Shown piece by piece: positions 52,498-61,020 of a stretch of DNA of 64,000 nt (position 1 is its first letter; every line of letters begins with the position of its first letter). The position numbers were made by a program, and so were the translations under genes. The DNA is taken from positions 39,609 through 103,608 of the forward strand of contig JABZHN010000005.1 in NCBI GenBank assembly GCA_015258835.1, read 5' to 3'. The notes under the pieces are model-generated. The model was not told the origin of the DNA, did not search any database, and worked only from the letters and a program-made list of their open reading frames with translations. The stretch comes from Lancefieldella sp015258835. Its GTDB lineage: Bacteria > Actinomycetota > Coriobacteriia > Coriobacteriales > Atopobiaceae.

Positions 52498-53307
52498 ATG
52501 TGCGCGCTGAATAGACAGTGCTTACACGGCGTGACCCTGCTCATGGATCCTGAGGTTCCATGCGGGGTCACGCTCGCATTTACTGAGCGTACTGGCGGTT
52601 TTTCAGAAGGGGAGTTTGCTTCCCTCAATCTGGGCAGCAGATGCGGAGACAATCTGCAACAGGTGCAAAAGAATCGCCAGCTAGTTTTAGAGGCTCTTGG
52701 AGCTGGCGAGTTTTTCTCGCAGCTCCTTATTCCTCATCAGGTGCACGGAAGCAAGGTAGTTTGTCTGACTTCCAATACATCAGAGGCTTTTGAACAGGCT
52801 CAAGCTGAGGCAGAAGCTGGTGCAGACGCCATAGTATGTACGGTTCAAAATACGCCTGTGATGTTGGCGTTTGCCGATTGTGTGCCCGTAATTCTTGTAG
52901 CTCCCGGCGGATTTGCGGTGGCGCATTCTGGCTGGAAAGGCACAATTGCCCGCATTTCTGCGCGCGCAACCGAGGCGCTTTGCCAGGCAACTGGCGCCAA
53001 GTCTTCTGAGGTCAAAGCCTATATTGGTCCGCACATTGGCGGCGCTGACTACGAGGTTTCTCCTGAGCTCATTCAGATGTTCTCACAAGAGTTTGGTCCC
53101 GGCGTTGTAGACCGTGCATCTGGCGAGAGGTACTTAGATCTTGGATATGCCGTCAGAGCCGCACTGGTAGATGCTGGTGTACGCGCGTCTGCTATTGAAG
53201 AGGTTACTGACTCGACCGCCTCTACAACTGAGCGGTTCTTCTCGTACCGAGCAGAGCATGGCAAGTGCGGAAGACACGCGGCTGTTGCTTACATGGCGTC
53301 AAAGTAG
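52498..53307 (+). CDS. pgeF: YfiH/LACC1-family purine nucleoside phosphorylase (PgeF-like)
   Basis: The 269-residue multi-copper polyphenol oxidase-fold protein has the conserved zinc/active-site pattern HQVHGSKV, FADCVPV, AHSGWKGT and GPHIGG. The family was recently shown to have purine nucleoside phosphorylase/deaminase-like activities, and E. coli YfiH is also linked to wall-precursor quality control. It is 2 bases after ftsZ, the usual actinobacterial place. Confidence 0.9.
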   Translation: MCALNRQCLHGVTLLMDPEVPCGVTLAFTERTGGFSEGEFASLNLGSRCGDNLQQVQKNRQLVLEALGAGEFFSQLLIPHQVHGSKVVCLTSNTSEAFEQAQAEAEAGADAIVCTVQNTPVMLAFADCVPVILVAPGGFAVAHSGWKGTIARISARATEALCQATGAKSSEVKAYIGPHIGGADYEVSPELIQMFSQEFGPGVVDRASGERYLDLGYAVRAALVDAGVRASAIEEVTDSTASTTERFFSYRAEHGKCGRHAAVAYMASK

Positions 53308-53384
53308 GGTAGAAGACGTTTAGCGCTATCGGAGAAGGTGTTTAGGTCTACGACAAAAGTCGTTAAACGTTACGTAAGATATTG

Positions 53385-54146
53385 ATGTATTCACCGCAAG
53401 AGATGATGGCTATGGCGTACGATTCAGACGAATATCTTGAGTTTATAAAGGCTCGTAGAGCTCAGATTGAGTCACTTGTGGCGGATGCTGCAAAAAAGTC
53501 CGGCAGAAGCGCCTCTGAGATTGAAATTGTAGCTGTCTCCAAAACCGTTCCTGTTGAGGCTGTCCTTGCAGCTTATAAGGCAGGCTATAGGGTTTTTGGC
53601 GAGAATCGCCCACAAGAGCTGACACATAAACTGACGTGTTTATCTGAAACTCCATTTGCATCTGAGATATCTTTTGACATGATTGGTAATCTTCAAAAGA
53701 ACAAGATTAACCAGGTAGTTGGTAAGGTTCGCTACATTCATTCAGTTTCTTCCGAGCACCTTGCAGAGGCGGTTTCAAAGCGTGCTGAGGTGAAGGGTAC
53801 TGAGGAGTCTGTGCTCCTTGAGGTAAACGTCTCCGCAGAAGCCTCAAAATCGGGTTTCTCGCCAGAAGAGGTGTCTGAGTCTATTCAAAAAATCGTTGAG
53901 CTTCCTCACATTTCTGTTGTAGGTCTGATGACTATGGCACCAAAAGATGATCCAGAGCGCGCCAAGAGAACATTCTCAGGACTTCGAGAATTGCGTGATC
54001 GCTTGAGCCAACAAGTTGGTTTGAAGTTAGATGTTCTTTCTTGTGGCATGAGTGATGACTTTACGTATGCCATTGAAGAGGGTTCTACTACTATTCGCCT
54101 GGGTCGAGTATTGTTTGACCCAGCCTATACGTTGAGTGGGCACTAA
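53385..54146 (+). CDS. yggS: Pyridoxal phosphate homeostasis protein (YggS/PROSC family)
   Basis: The 253-residue TIM-barrel protein binds PLP through the Lys in VAVSKTVP (about residue 53). Other conserved parts are FGENRPQEL, FDMIGNLQKNKINQVV, SGFSPEEV, GLMTMAP, LSCGMSDDFTYAI and STTIRLGRVLF. The start is uncertain: TTG 53382, ATG 53385 and later ATGs (53403-53412) are all in reach, without a strong ribosome-binding site. A dyad ACGTTTA...TAAACGT spans the gap after pgeF. Confidence 0.9.
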   Translation: MYSPQEMMAMAYDSDEYLEFIKARRAQIESLVADAAKKSGRSASEIEIVAVSKTVPVEAVLAAYKAGYRVFGENRPQELTHKLTCLSETPFASEISFDMIGNLQKNKINQVVGKVRYIHSVSSEHLAEAVSKRAEVKGTEESVLLEVNVSAEASKSGFSPEEVSESIQKIVELPHISVVGLMTMAPKDDPERAKRTFSGLRELRDRLSQQVGLKLDVLSCGMSDDFTYAIEEGSTTIRLGRVLFDPAYTLSGH

Positions 54147-54162
54147 AATAGTTGCAAGTTTT

Positions 54163-54171
54163 TGATACAGT
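54163..54171 (+). promoter_or_regulatory. Extended -10 promoter of sepF
   Basis: TGATACAGT (TG at 54163-54164, TACAGT at 54166-54171) forms an extended -10 about 35 bases before sepF. No -35 match is visible, as allowed for this class. Confidence 0.4.
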
Positions 54172-54207
54172 AGTAAGAAGTTACGTGCGTTACAGAAAGG
54201 CACAATG

Positions 54208-54888
54208 ATGAGCATTCTTGATACGCTAAGAGCAAAGCTTCGTGGTGGTCAGGACGATGAGTACTACGATGATGAGTATTATGGCGACGAAGGCTATGAC
54301 GAGGTAGACGGAGCTTCTCCACGTTCGTACGATGATCGTGCACAGCAAGGCGCTTCCAACAGACTACTGGGCAATCCATCCAGACCAGAGGCAGAGAGCG
54401 TTTCTGTGTATACGCGCTCTGGCAAGCCAATCAGCACTAATCCAGCCGCTTCTTACAATCCTCAGCAGGATATGCGTTCGCGCGCTTCTGCGTATGCATC
54501 TCGTCAGGAGCCTGCCGGATACACTCCTTCTTACGAGCATACCGTGAGCCCAAATCTGCCAACTCCTGGTGATATTGGTCTTCGTCCTGTGAGCCGTACA
54601 AGCTATTCCGGACAGCTGCCACCATACGTTCTTCGTCCTGTTTCTTATGACGATGTTCAGTCGGTAGTTCGTCGTGTTCGTACTGGTCAGCCAGTTGTCC
54701 TTATCTTTAAAAACACCAACATTGAGGTTGCTAAGAGAATTTTGGACTTCAGTTTTGGCCTTTCTTATGGACTTGACGGCGCTGTTGAAGAAGTTGCTGA
54801 CCGCGTTTTTGTTGTACTTCCTCATGGCGTCTCTTTGACGCAGGCTGATCTTGATAAGCTTGCTGATGAGGGCGAGATTACCAGGTAA
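54208..54888 (+). CDS. sepF: Cell division protein SepF
   Basis: The protein is about 226 residues long. A short N-terminal amphipathic membrane-binding helix (SILDTLRAKLRG) is followed by an acidic Tyr/Asp-rich stretch, a disordered linker, and the SepF core (about 140-215; VLRPVSYDDVQSVV, ILDFSFGLSYGLDG, DRVFVVLPHGV). SepF tethers FtsZ to the membrane and replaces FtsA. Two adjacent ATGs (54205, 54208); the second has better spacing from AGAAAGG. Confidence 0.93.
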   Translation: MSILDTLRAKLRGGQDDEYYDDEYYGDEGYDEVDGASPRSYDDRAQQGASNRLLGNPSRPEAESVSVYTRSGKPISTNPAASYNPQQDMRSRASAYASRQEPAGYTPSYEHTVSPNLPTPGDIGLRPVSRTSYSGQLPPYVLRPVSYDDVQSVVRRVRTGQPVVLIFKNTNIEVAKRILDFSFGLSYGLDGAVEEVADRVFVVLPHGVSLTQADLDKLADEGEITR

Positions 54889-54900
54889 CTGGAGGTTTTT

Positions 54901-55179
54901 GTGTTCTCGTATTATGTTTTAAACGCACTCTATACCTTGTTTAGGATTTACAGCGTCTGCATTGTGGTATGGTGCCTGTCCTCTTGGATTACCATTTCAA
55001 ATGATTCGGTTAAGAACATTCTTGAGGCAATTGGCAAAATTGTTGAACCATATCTCAATGTGTTTAGGAAGGTGATTCCTCCAATTTCTGGCGTTGACCT
55101 CTCACCGATTATTGCGCTTTTTGTGCTTAATCTTGTGGAACGTTTTGCCATTTCGACGCTGGGTCTTATACTAATATAG
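54901..55179 (+). CDS. YggT family membrane protein
   Basis: The 92-residue protein has two hydrophobic segments (about 5-28 and 66-90) and the family motif VWCLSSWI followed by VEPYLNVFRKVIPPISGVDLSPIIA in parts. YggT proteins are regularly encoded between sepF and divIVA, and are linked to cell shape and osmotic homeostasis. It starts with GTG behind GGAGG, 12 bases after sepF. Confidence 0.88.
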   Translation: MFSYYVLNALYTLFRIYSVCIVVWCLSSWITISNDSVKNILEAIGKIVEPYLNVFRKVIPPISGVDLSPIIALFVLNLVERFAISTLGLILI

Positions 55180-55257
55180 AAACTAGTTTGTCTTTGATTA
55201 CAAACTGAGTAGTTATGATGTGTGGTACGTCTACTCGCAGACTGAAAGGGAACAAAG

Positions 55258-55893
55258 ATGGCAATCACACCAGCAGACATCGAGCAGCAGACATTCTCTC
55301 CTGCTGAGACCGGCTACAATCCAGAGGAAGTTGACGCATTTCTTGAGCAGCTCTCTTCTGAGGTTGATGCAATGCTTCAAAAGATCGCTGACCTTAAGGG
55401 CCGTCTGACCAGCACTGAGCAGCAGCTCGCTGCAGCACAGGCTCAGGTTGCAAACCTTGAGGAGAACGCAAGCGTTCCTTCTGTTGAGGAGACAAACGCA
55501 GCCGCTATCGCTGCATCCGAGCACCAGATTTCTCAGGTCCTCATTGTTGCTCAGCAGAGCGCAGATAAGCTTGTTGCAGACGCTCGTGCAAACGCAGAGC
55601 GCATTCGCAACGAGGCAGACCAGAAGGCTCGTGAGGTTATCCGTCAGGCTCTTGCAGAGAAGCAGACTGAGCTTGATGAGATTGATCGCCTCAAGCAGTC
55701 CCGTGAGGACTTCCGCGCTGAGTACCGTAAGCTCCTCCAGCACTTCCTGGATGACGCTGACTCTGTCTTCCCAGAGACTGTTCTTACCAACAATGCTCCA
55801 ACTGGTTCCCAGAATGCTGCTCAGCCTGCAGCTCAGCAGACTCAGATTTCTGCACCTGCACCTGCAGCTGGTGACTTCAACGACCTCGACTAA
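55258..55893 (+). CDS. divIVA: Cell division/polar growth protein DivIVA (Wag31-like)
   Basis: The 211-residue protein has the N-terminal lipid-binding domain (ITPADIEQQTFSPAETGYNPEEVDAFL in parts), a long coiled coil (about 30-165) and a Gln/Ala/Pro-rich tail. It localises to curved membranes at poles and septa. An inverted repeat AGTTTG-N10-CAAACT and a TATGAT -10-like element precede it, suggesting its own promoter. A strong terminator follows. Confidence 0.92.
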   Translation: MAITPADIEQQTFSPAETGYNPEEVDAFLEQLSSEVDAMLQKIADLKGRLTSTEQQLAAAQAQVANLEENASVPSVEETNAAAIAASEHQISQVLIVAQQSADKLVADARANAERIRNEADQKAREVIRQALAEKQTELDEIDRLKQSREDFRAEYRKLLQHFLDDADSVFPETVLTNNAPTGSQNAAQPAAQQTQISAPAPAAGDFNDLD

Positions 55894-55920
55894 GTCTTAG
55901 GTCATTACCTTTGTACTGAT

Positions 55921-55950
55921 AAGCGCTCAGCTCTGCTGGGCGCTTTTTTT
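55921..55950 (+). terminator. Terminator after divIVA
   Basis: An 11-bp stem AAGCGCTCAGC (55921-55931) pairs with GCTGGGCGCTT (55935-55945, one G-U) over a 3-base loop, followed by seven T. Outer arms ACTGATAA/TTATCAGT extend the dyad. Confidence 0.85.
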
Positions 55951-55976
55951 GTTATCAGTCGTCTTAAGCGGCAGCT

Positions 55977-57029
55977 TTATAACTCAGAAGTAAGCTCTTT
56001 GCAGAATGTCTGCTTTTGTTCTATATGATGCACATCCTTTCTGTTTTCTCGCCCCTGATAGCGAGCAGGTACGCCTTGGCTACGCGCAGCTTCTGCATTT
56101 GTGCTTGCAGTGAGTTCAGGGAGTCCTTGCCATACGCGTTTTGGCATCCAATGGGAGCGCAAGTCATATCCTCTTTCTGCAGGCCCGCGACCCTCTAGAC
56201 CAACTCCCTCATAGAAGCGCCTCCACATGGCTTGCACGTATTTCTCATCAGTTGCAAGGTCTGTTCTAGAGAGCAATTCTTCCAAAGAGGTATCGTCCAG
56301 CTGAATTGTTCCAAAGGTCTTCATTTCTGGTGCATAAAAACTGACTATATGATGAGCTGGATCAACAATAAAAAACCGCTCTGTACTCATCCGTTTGACA
56401 AAGTAATTGCAAGTTAGTGGCACTACGTTTGCATTAGGTTGAAATACAGACATAAAAGAGCCATCTGACATGCGAGAAAACCGCACAAATTGCCGCGTAT
56501 GCTCTCGTTCAGTTTCTACCTGCCTAGCCAGCGCATTAAACTCTGCCACGGTTGGGTCTGCAATATCTTCAAGGGCTCCTACACCATAGGAGAATGCAAG
56601 ACGAATGTATCGATGCACAATCTCTGGCATCGTATGAGCATCTGAAGCACATGCCAAAACAATGCGACGTGTTATTTCTCTTGTGCCTACTTTCTTCTCT
56701 AATCCAGTTAGAACTCGTTTAGCCAAGGCTACTACTGAGTCATCAGAAGGGTCTGGTCCACAGAGAACATGCTCCCCAAGACTAGGCTGACAAAAGTTTT
56801 CTCTAACAAGACGTACGTGTGCTGGGTTAGCATGTGAGAGATACGTGAGTCCTACAGCCCCTACAACGCCTTCTAAGCTTGGATTACAGGTGATAACAAC
56901 CTTCTGAGGCTTGGAGAGTCTTGTAAGCCTCTGAACAAGCGAGACAAACTCTACGCTCTGATCAGAAGAGCCTGAGTTGAGAGGACTCAATACGGCGTCT
57001 TGTTTTGTTGTACGAACTTGCTTTGGCAT
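55977..57029 (-). CDS. TIGR03915 family putative DNA metabolism/repair protein
   Basis: The protein is about 350 residues long, and its C-terminal two thirds match the family always encoded next to the radical-SAM protein TIGR03916: VRFSRMSDGSFMSVFQPN, VPLTCNYFVKRM, FFIVDPAHH, and LWRRFYEGVGLEGR-like (here MWRRFYEGV). Its biochemical activity is unknown; some homologues are fused to a uracil-DNA glycosylase domain, absent here. The ATG at 57029 has AGAGGG 9 bases upstream and lies inside the radical-SAM gene, giving a 68-base overlap and coupled translation. Confidence 0.78.
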   Translation of the reverse strand: MPKQVRTTKQDAVLSPLNSGSSDQSVEFVSLVQRLTRLSKPQKVVITCNPSLEGVVGAVGLTYLSHANPAHVRLVRENFCQPSLGEHVLCGPDPSDDSVVALAKRVLTGLEKKVGTREITRRIVLACASDAHTMPEIVHRYIRLAFSYGVGALEDIADPTVAEFNALARQVETEREHTRQFVRFSRMSDGSFMSVFQPNANVVPLTCNYFVKRMSTERFFIVDPAHHIVSFYAPEMKTFGTIQLDDTSLEELLSRTDLATDEKYVQAMWRRFYEGVGLEGRGPAERGYDLRSHWMPKRVWQGLPELTASTNAEAARSQGVPARYQGRENRKDVHHIEQKQTFCKELTSEL

Positions 57030-58371
57030 CAGCAATTACCCTCTGTTTAATCAGTTCTTGGTCAAGTGGAGCTGAGGCATCTCTTACGCCACAGCAGGTG
57101 AGAAAGTGATGAGATCGTTTGAGCTGTATTCCCAGCCGTTTAAAATCATCAAAGGTGAGGCGAGATCGTCTTCTTGCAGCAATAATTCTTCGTGCGCCGG
57201 TAGGGCCAATACCGGGCACTCGTAAAAGTATTTCTAGTGGTGCATCCATAATCTCTACAGGAAATTGATTAAGATGTGCCAGCGCCCATCCAAGTTTTGG
57301 ATCAATTTCTAAATCAAGCCAAGGTGCTTCTGGAGAAACTAGCTCATCAGGAGAAAACGCATAGTAGCGCATAAGCCAATCAGCCTGGTAAAGACGGTGT
57401 TCTCTACGCAGGGGAACAGGAGTGTCCAACTCAGGAAGACGATGGTCTTCTATAACAGGAATATAGGCAGAGAAGAATACTCGTTTCAATTCAAATTGTT
57501 GATAAAGCGCTTGCGATAAGTGCAATATTTGATTGTCTGATTCTGGAGAAGCTCCAATAATAATTTGCGTTGATTGCCCGGCAGGCGAGAAGGACCTCTT
57601 GCCTGAAGACACCCTTGATGAGCGCATAAAGGTATTCTTCAAGCAGTTTGAACGAAGGGCTAAACCTTCTTTTATGATCTGCTTCTGAGTAGGAATAACA
57701 ATGCCCTTAGATTTGCCAGCAGACTTCACAATGCCCTTTGATGCGTTTTTAGCTTCAAGCAATTGACGCTCTTCAGAGACGCGCAAGCGGTGAATGAAAG
57801 ACATAGGTTTAGTAACTGTTTCGGCATTTTTGTGAGGGCAAAGTTTAGTAAGTGAGGTTGAGCTAGGTAATTCCAGATTGACGGAGAGCCTATCTGCCAA
57901 CCGACCAATAGTATCAATAAGATCTGGATCTGTTCCAGGAATTACTTTTGCATGAACATAGCCGTTGAACAGCAACTCATTCCTAAGGTAGGAGAGACAT
58001 TCAATCATAAGTTCTGTGGTGTGGTCTGGCGATCCTATAACACCTGAGGAAAGAAAGAGCCCCTCTATGTAATTTCTTTTATAGAAATCTACGGTAAGCT
58101 CTGCTAATTCCTGTGGTGTAAAGGTAGCCCGCTTGGTTTGTGCAGAAGATCTATTGACGCAGTAAGCACAGTCATAACAGCAAGCATTAGAAAGTAAAAC
58201 TTTTAGCAGCGTAATGCAGCGACCATCAGGGGTAAATGAGTGGCAACAGCCGGCCGCTGAGGCCATTCCTACCTTTCCTGCCTGCGGATCTCTGTCTACA
58301 CCAGAAGAAGTGCACGCCGCGTCAAATTTGGCTGCATCTGCAAGTATGGTGAGTTTATCAAGAGTATCCAT
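56962..58371 (-). CDS. Putative DNA modification/repair radical SAM protein (TIGR03916)
   Basis: The 469-residue protein binds a [4Fe-4S] cluster by C64-x3-C68-x2-C71 (within ACCYDCAYC) and has the radical-SAM barrel (LFLSSGV, HAKVIPGT). Near the C-terminus a helix-hairpin-helix DNA-binding motif is seen (LLRVPGIGPTGARRI, about residue 395). The family is annotated as DNA repair because of its association with uracil-DNA glycosylases; no reaction is known to me. It forms an operon with the TIGR03915 gene and is divergent from cca, with LexA-like boxes in between. Confidence 0.82.
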   Translation of the reverse strand: MDTLDKLTILADAAKFDAACTSSGVDRDPQAGKVGMASAAGCCHSFTPDGRCITLLKVLLSNACCYDCAYCVNRSSAQTKRATFTPQELAELTVDFYKRNYIEGLFLSSGVIGSPDHTTELMIECLSYLRNELLFNGYVHAKVIPGTDPDLIDTIGRLADRLSVNLELPSSTSLTKLCPHKNAETVTKPMSFIHRLRVSEERQLLEAKNASKGIVKSAGKSKGIVIPTQKQIIKEGLALRSNCLKNTFMRSSRVSSGKRSFSPAGQSTQIIIGASPESDNQILHLSQALYQQFELKRVFFSAYIPVIEDHRLPELDTPVPLRREHRLYQADWLMRYYAFSPDELVSPEAPWLDLEIDPKLGWALAHLNQFPVEIMDAPLEILLRVPGIGPTGARRIIAARRRSRLTFDDFKRLGIQLKRSHHFLTCCGVRDASAPLDQELIKQRVIADAKASSYNKTRRRIESSQLRLF

Positions 58372-58387
58372 GGCAGCAACTTTCTAC

Positions 58388-58415
58388 TTGAAAATAGAAC
58401 GTCTGTTCGTATACT
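58388..58415. promoter_or_regulatory. Promoter with LexA-like box between the radical-SAM gene and cca
   Basis: On the + strand TTGAAA (58388-58393), 16 bases and TATACT (58410-58415) form a good promoter. The spacer contains GAAC-GTCT-GTTC (58397-58408); read on the other strand this is CGAACAGACGTTCT, an exact fit to the Gram-positive LexA core CGAAC-RNRY-GTTY. The box is 26 bases upstream of the radical-SAM ATG, so it can control both directions. Confidence 0.65.
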
Positions 58416-58454
58416 TAGACTATCACGAATGGGGAAGAAGTAAAGAAAAATCTA

Positions 58455-58467
58455 GAACAAATGTTTG
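58455..58467. promoter_or_regulatory. Second, weaker LexA-like box
   Basis: GAAC-AAAT-GTTTG (58455-58467) fits GAAC-RNRY-GTTY and lies about 47 bases downstream of the last TATACT promoter element and 46 from the first box. Paired SOS boxes are common at tightly controlled damage genes. Confidence 0.45.
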
Positions 58468-58549
58468 TCATTTTAAAACCGCAGGAAGGATGTGAATGAC
58501 GTGTGAAGGATGTATACTTTTCCCATCAACAACTGCGGAAGGAATGGCC

Positions 58550-59974
58550 ATGAGCATACAGAAAAACAGCTCTTCACCATGCCTTTCTCGCCCCGTGAAT
58601 TTACAAGTTCCCACCTACGCGTTGCGTGCATTAGAAGTTCTTGAAGATGCCGGATTTGAGGCGTGGATTGTAGGCGGCTGGGTGCGAGACGCCCTACGCG
58701 GCTCATTTGCCCATGACATTGACATCACAACATCGGCAACGTGGCAGCAGAGTAAAGCGGCTTTTGAGGCTGCAGACATTCCTGTGCATGAAACAGGTAT
58801 TGCATATGGAACCGTTACTGCTGTTGTCGAAAAGCACCCTATTGAGGTCACAACGTATCGCTGTGACGGAGAATATCTTGATGGTCGTCGTCCTGATTCT
58901 GTGCAGTTTGTCTCTCGTATAGAGGAAGATCTTGCTCGTAGAGACTTCACTATTAATGCAATGGCATATCACCCAAAAAGGGGATTGCTTGATCTTTATT
59001 GCGGTCAAGAAGATTTATCTGCACGTGTAATTCGCGCTGTTGGGGAGCCTAAGGTTCGCTTTACAGAGGACGCTCTTCGTATGCTTCGAGCATTGCGGTT
59101 TGCATGCAGACTCTCGTTTTCAATTGAGGAGAAGACACATCAGGCACTTACTGAGTGTGCGCTGCTACTCTCTCAGGTTGCATCTGAGCGCATTGGCTCG
59201 GAAGTGGCTCAAATTGTTGAGGCTGGCCATATTGCCCATGCTATCAAGCTGTGTTTTCCTGTTTTAGCGGTAGCAATTCCAGAGCTCTTACCGTTGCAAA
59301 ATTTTGATCAAAGAAGTCCGTATCACGCCTATGATGTGCTGGAGCATACTGCTCGGGTATGCTCTGCAGCAGAGGCTCTTACAGCAGGGTGTGCTACTCC
59401 CACTCTTAGGTGGGCGGCGCTCCTGCATGATATTGCAAAGCCAGAAATGTTTAGCGTTGACGCAGATGGTAGAGGACATTTTTACGGTCATCCAGAAAAA
59501 GGTGCAATCGTAGCAAAAGCCTTGCTTAAACGCTTGGCTTTATCGCAGCATTTAAGTAATGAAGTTTGCGCTCTTGTGGCATTGCATGACTATGATGTGG
59601 ATGTTACAACGGCGTCGCTGAGGCATATGATTGCCCTGTTAGCCGAGGCAAGTAAATCGGACGGCATTGCTCTTGCGTATGACCTTTTGACGTTAAAGCA
59701 GGCAGATGCTCTGGCAAAGGCAAATCCTTATCGTAGCTATGCGGTAACGCTTGAGGCTATGAGGGCCCTTCTCTTACATGAGGTAAAACGGGGAATTGCT
59801 CAGCATCCGCAAGAGCTGTGCGTTTCGGGCGCAGAAATTATGGAAGCACTTTCTCTTCAGCCAGGACCTGCTGTGGGCGTGTACCAACGTAAGCTCTTTG
59901 AGCTTTATTTAGCAGGTCAAGTGGAGAATAGGAGAGAAGATCTTCTTGCCATTCTTGCTCAAGGTAATTGGTAA
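58550..59974 (+). CDS. cca: CCA tRNA nucleotidyltransferase / polyA polymerase family with HD domain
   Basis: The 474-residue enzyme adds or repairs the CCA end of tRNAs. It has IVGGWVRDALRG and DIDITTSA of the nucleotidyltransferase head (catalytic Asp pair), RRDFTINAMAYHP, the RNA-binding RFTEDALRMLRALRFAC, and an HD domain (AALLHDIAKP, HPEKGA) in the C-terminal half. ATG 58550 has GGAAGG 7 bases upstream; ATG 58544 is too close. The upstream region has TATACT (58513-58518) and a direct repeat GAAGGATGT. The gene shares a control region with the radical-SAM gene. Confidence 0.93.
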   Translation: MSIQKNSSSPCLSRPVNLQVPTYALRALEVLEDAGFEAWIVGGWVRDALRGSFAHDIDITTSATWQQSKAAFEAADIPVHETGIAYGTVTAVVEKHPIEVTTYRCDGEYLDGRRPDSVQFVSRIEEDLARRDFTINAMAYHPKRGLLDLYCGQEDLSARVIRAVGEPKVRFTEDALRMLRALRFACRLSFSIEEKTHQALTECALLLSQVASERIGSEVAQIVEAGHIAHAIKLCFPVLAVAIPELLPLQNFDQRSPYHAYDVLEHTARVCSAAEALTAGCATPTLRWAALLHDIAKPEMFSVDADGRGHFYGHPEKGAIVAKALLKRLALSQHLSNEVCALVALHDYDVDVTTASLRHMIALLAEASKSDGIALAYDLLTLKQADALAKANPYRSYAVTLEAMRALLLHEVKRGIAQHPQELCVSGAEIMEALSLQPGPAVGVYQRKLFELYLAGQVENRREDLLAILAQGNW

Positions 59975-60077
59975 AAATAATAAAGAGTGCCAGATTTAAT
60001 CAATAAAAAAGTAAGGCCTTTGTATTTTTATAGGTTCGGTAAAACGGTATAGTAGGCATAAAAAATTATCAGAGAGG

Positions 60078-60094
60078 CGTCATTTTATATGACG
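60078..60094. promoter_or_regulatory. TetR-type operator candidate
   Basis: CGTCAT-TTTAT-ATGACG is a perfect 6-bp inverted repeat between a TATAGT -10 (60048-60053) and the TetR-family start, suitable for autorepression. Confidence 0.45.
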
Positions 60095-60117
60095 GATAGT
60101 GTCGTATGGGGGAGTTC

Positions 60118-60831
60118 ATGGGCGAGAAGCGCGATTATATTACGTTAGAAGTCATACATCACAATGCTTATGAACAGCAGCCTACAGAAGAACCCGAGAC
60201 TCCAGCGCCTTCTATTTCTCATATTCGTGCCGAAGCTCGTACTAAGAAAAGCGCAGCTACACGTAAGCGTATTATGCACGAGACAACCAAGCTCATGCTT
60301 GCTCGTGGAAATACCAACTTCAAAATGAGTGAGATTTCAGATCGTGCTCGTCTTTCAAAAGGTGCGCTGTATTACTACTTTTCCGATAGAGAGGCCCTTT
60401 TGCAGGCAATCTTTGACGAGAGTGTTGATGAGCTTGCAAAAGATATTGCGCATACCCTTGGTAATAAGCCCGCCTCAAAAGAGACGCTTCATGCAATCAT
60501 CGCTCAACTTGCTGCTCATATTCTGCCTGACTCACCTTTGGTTTTGGCTTTAATTAACAAGCTTGCAAGCTCTGAGCAGGCGCTTATTACCAACATTGAA
60601 GGACCGCTTTCTCGCGTGGTTGTTCTCCTTGCTAACCAGCTTGAGATGGGAAAATTGCAAGGCTTTATTCGCCAGGGTGTTGATTCAAGACTTGCTGCCT
60701 GTTCTATTACGGGTGCATTGGTTCTCTCGGCCATTGGCCTGATGGGAGAGCGCCACGGTGCGGAGGGTTCTGATGAGCTTGCACAGAATCTGCTAGATAT
60801 GACACTTGCCGGCATTGGAATAGATGAGTAA
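60118..60831 (+). CDS. TetR family transcriptional regulator
   Basis: The repressor is about 237 residues long. After a non-conserved 45-residue N-terminal extension comes the helix-turn-helix domain (TRKRIMHETTKLMLARGN, FKMSEISDRARLSKGALYYYFSDREALLQAI in parts), then a helical ligand-binding domain. Start ambiguous: ATG 60118 with GGGGGAG just upstream, or ATG 60106 four codons earlier. Its target is probably its own promoter (palindrome 60078-60094); no efflux gene is adjacent. A GGCGAGAA copy starts three bases into the gene. A terminator follows. Confidence 0.87.
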   Translation: MGEKRDYITLEVIHHNAYEQQPTEEPETPAPSISHIRAEARTKKSAATRKRIMHETTKLMLARGNTNFKMSEISDRARLSKGALYYYFSDREALLQAIFDESVDELAKDIAHTLGNKPASKETLHAIIAQLAAHILPDSPLVLALINKLASSEQALITNIEGPLSRVVVLLANQLEMGKLQGFIRQGVDSRLAACSITGALVLSAIGLMGERHGAEGSDELAQNLLDMTLAGIGIDE

Positions 60832-60873
60832 TCATACGAGTTTTTGCATAATGCCAGTTTAACTATGCAATTT

Positions 60874-60903
60874 AAAGAGCGCCCTTGTGGTGCTCTTTTT
60901 ACA
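60874..60903 (+). terminator. Terminator after the TetR gene
   Basis: AAAGAGC (60874-60880) pairs with GCTCTTT (60892-60898), continued by weaker inner pairs, with T residues after it. Confidence 0.7.
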
Positions 60904-60943
60904 ATTTTCTTGACTGATCCTGCTCAAAAGTGTCTTTGGTGGG

Positions 60944-60949
60944 TATAGT
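60944..60949 (+). promoter_or_regulatory. metK promoter -10
   Basis: TATAGT lies about 70 bases before metK. TTGACT at 60910-60915 is too far (27-28 bases) to be its -35. Two small hairpins in the leader (TTGCG/CGCAA and TCTGC/GCAGA) do not match a SAM riboswitch. Confidence 0.35.
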
Positions 60950-61020
60950 AAGAGTGGTTGCGCGTAGAAGAACGCAAATATTCTGCATAAGCAGAGAAGC
61001 CATGCGTGAAAGGACAGTTC

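Noticed and set aside
60904..61020. SAM riboswitch before metK
   Set aside because: Two small hairpins are present but no S-box, SMK or SAM-II features and no terminator.
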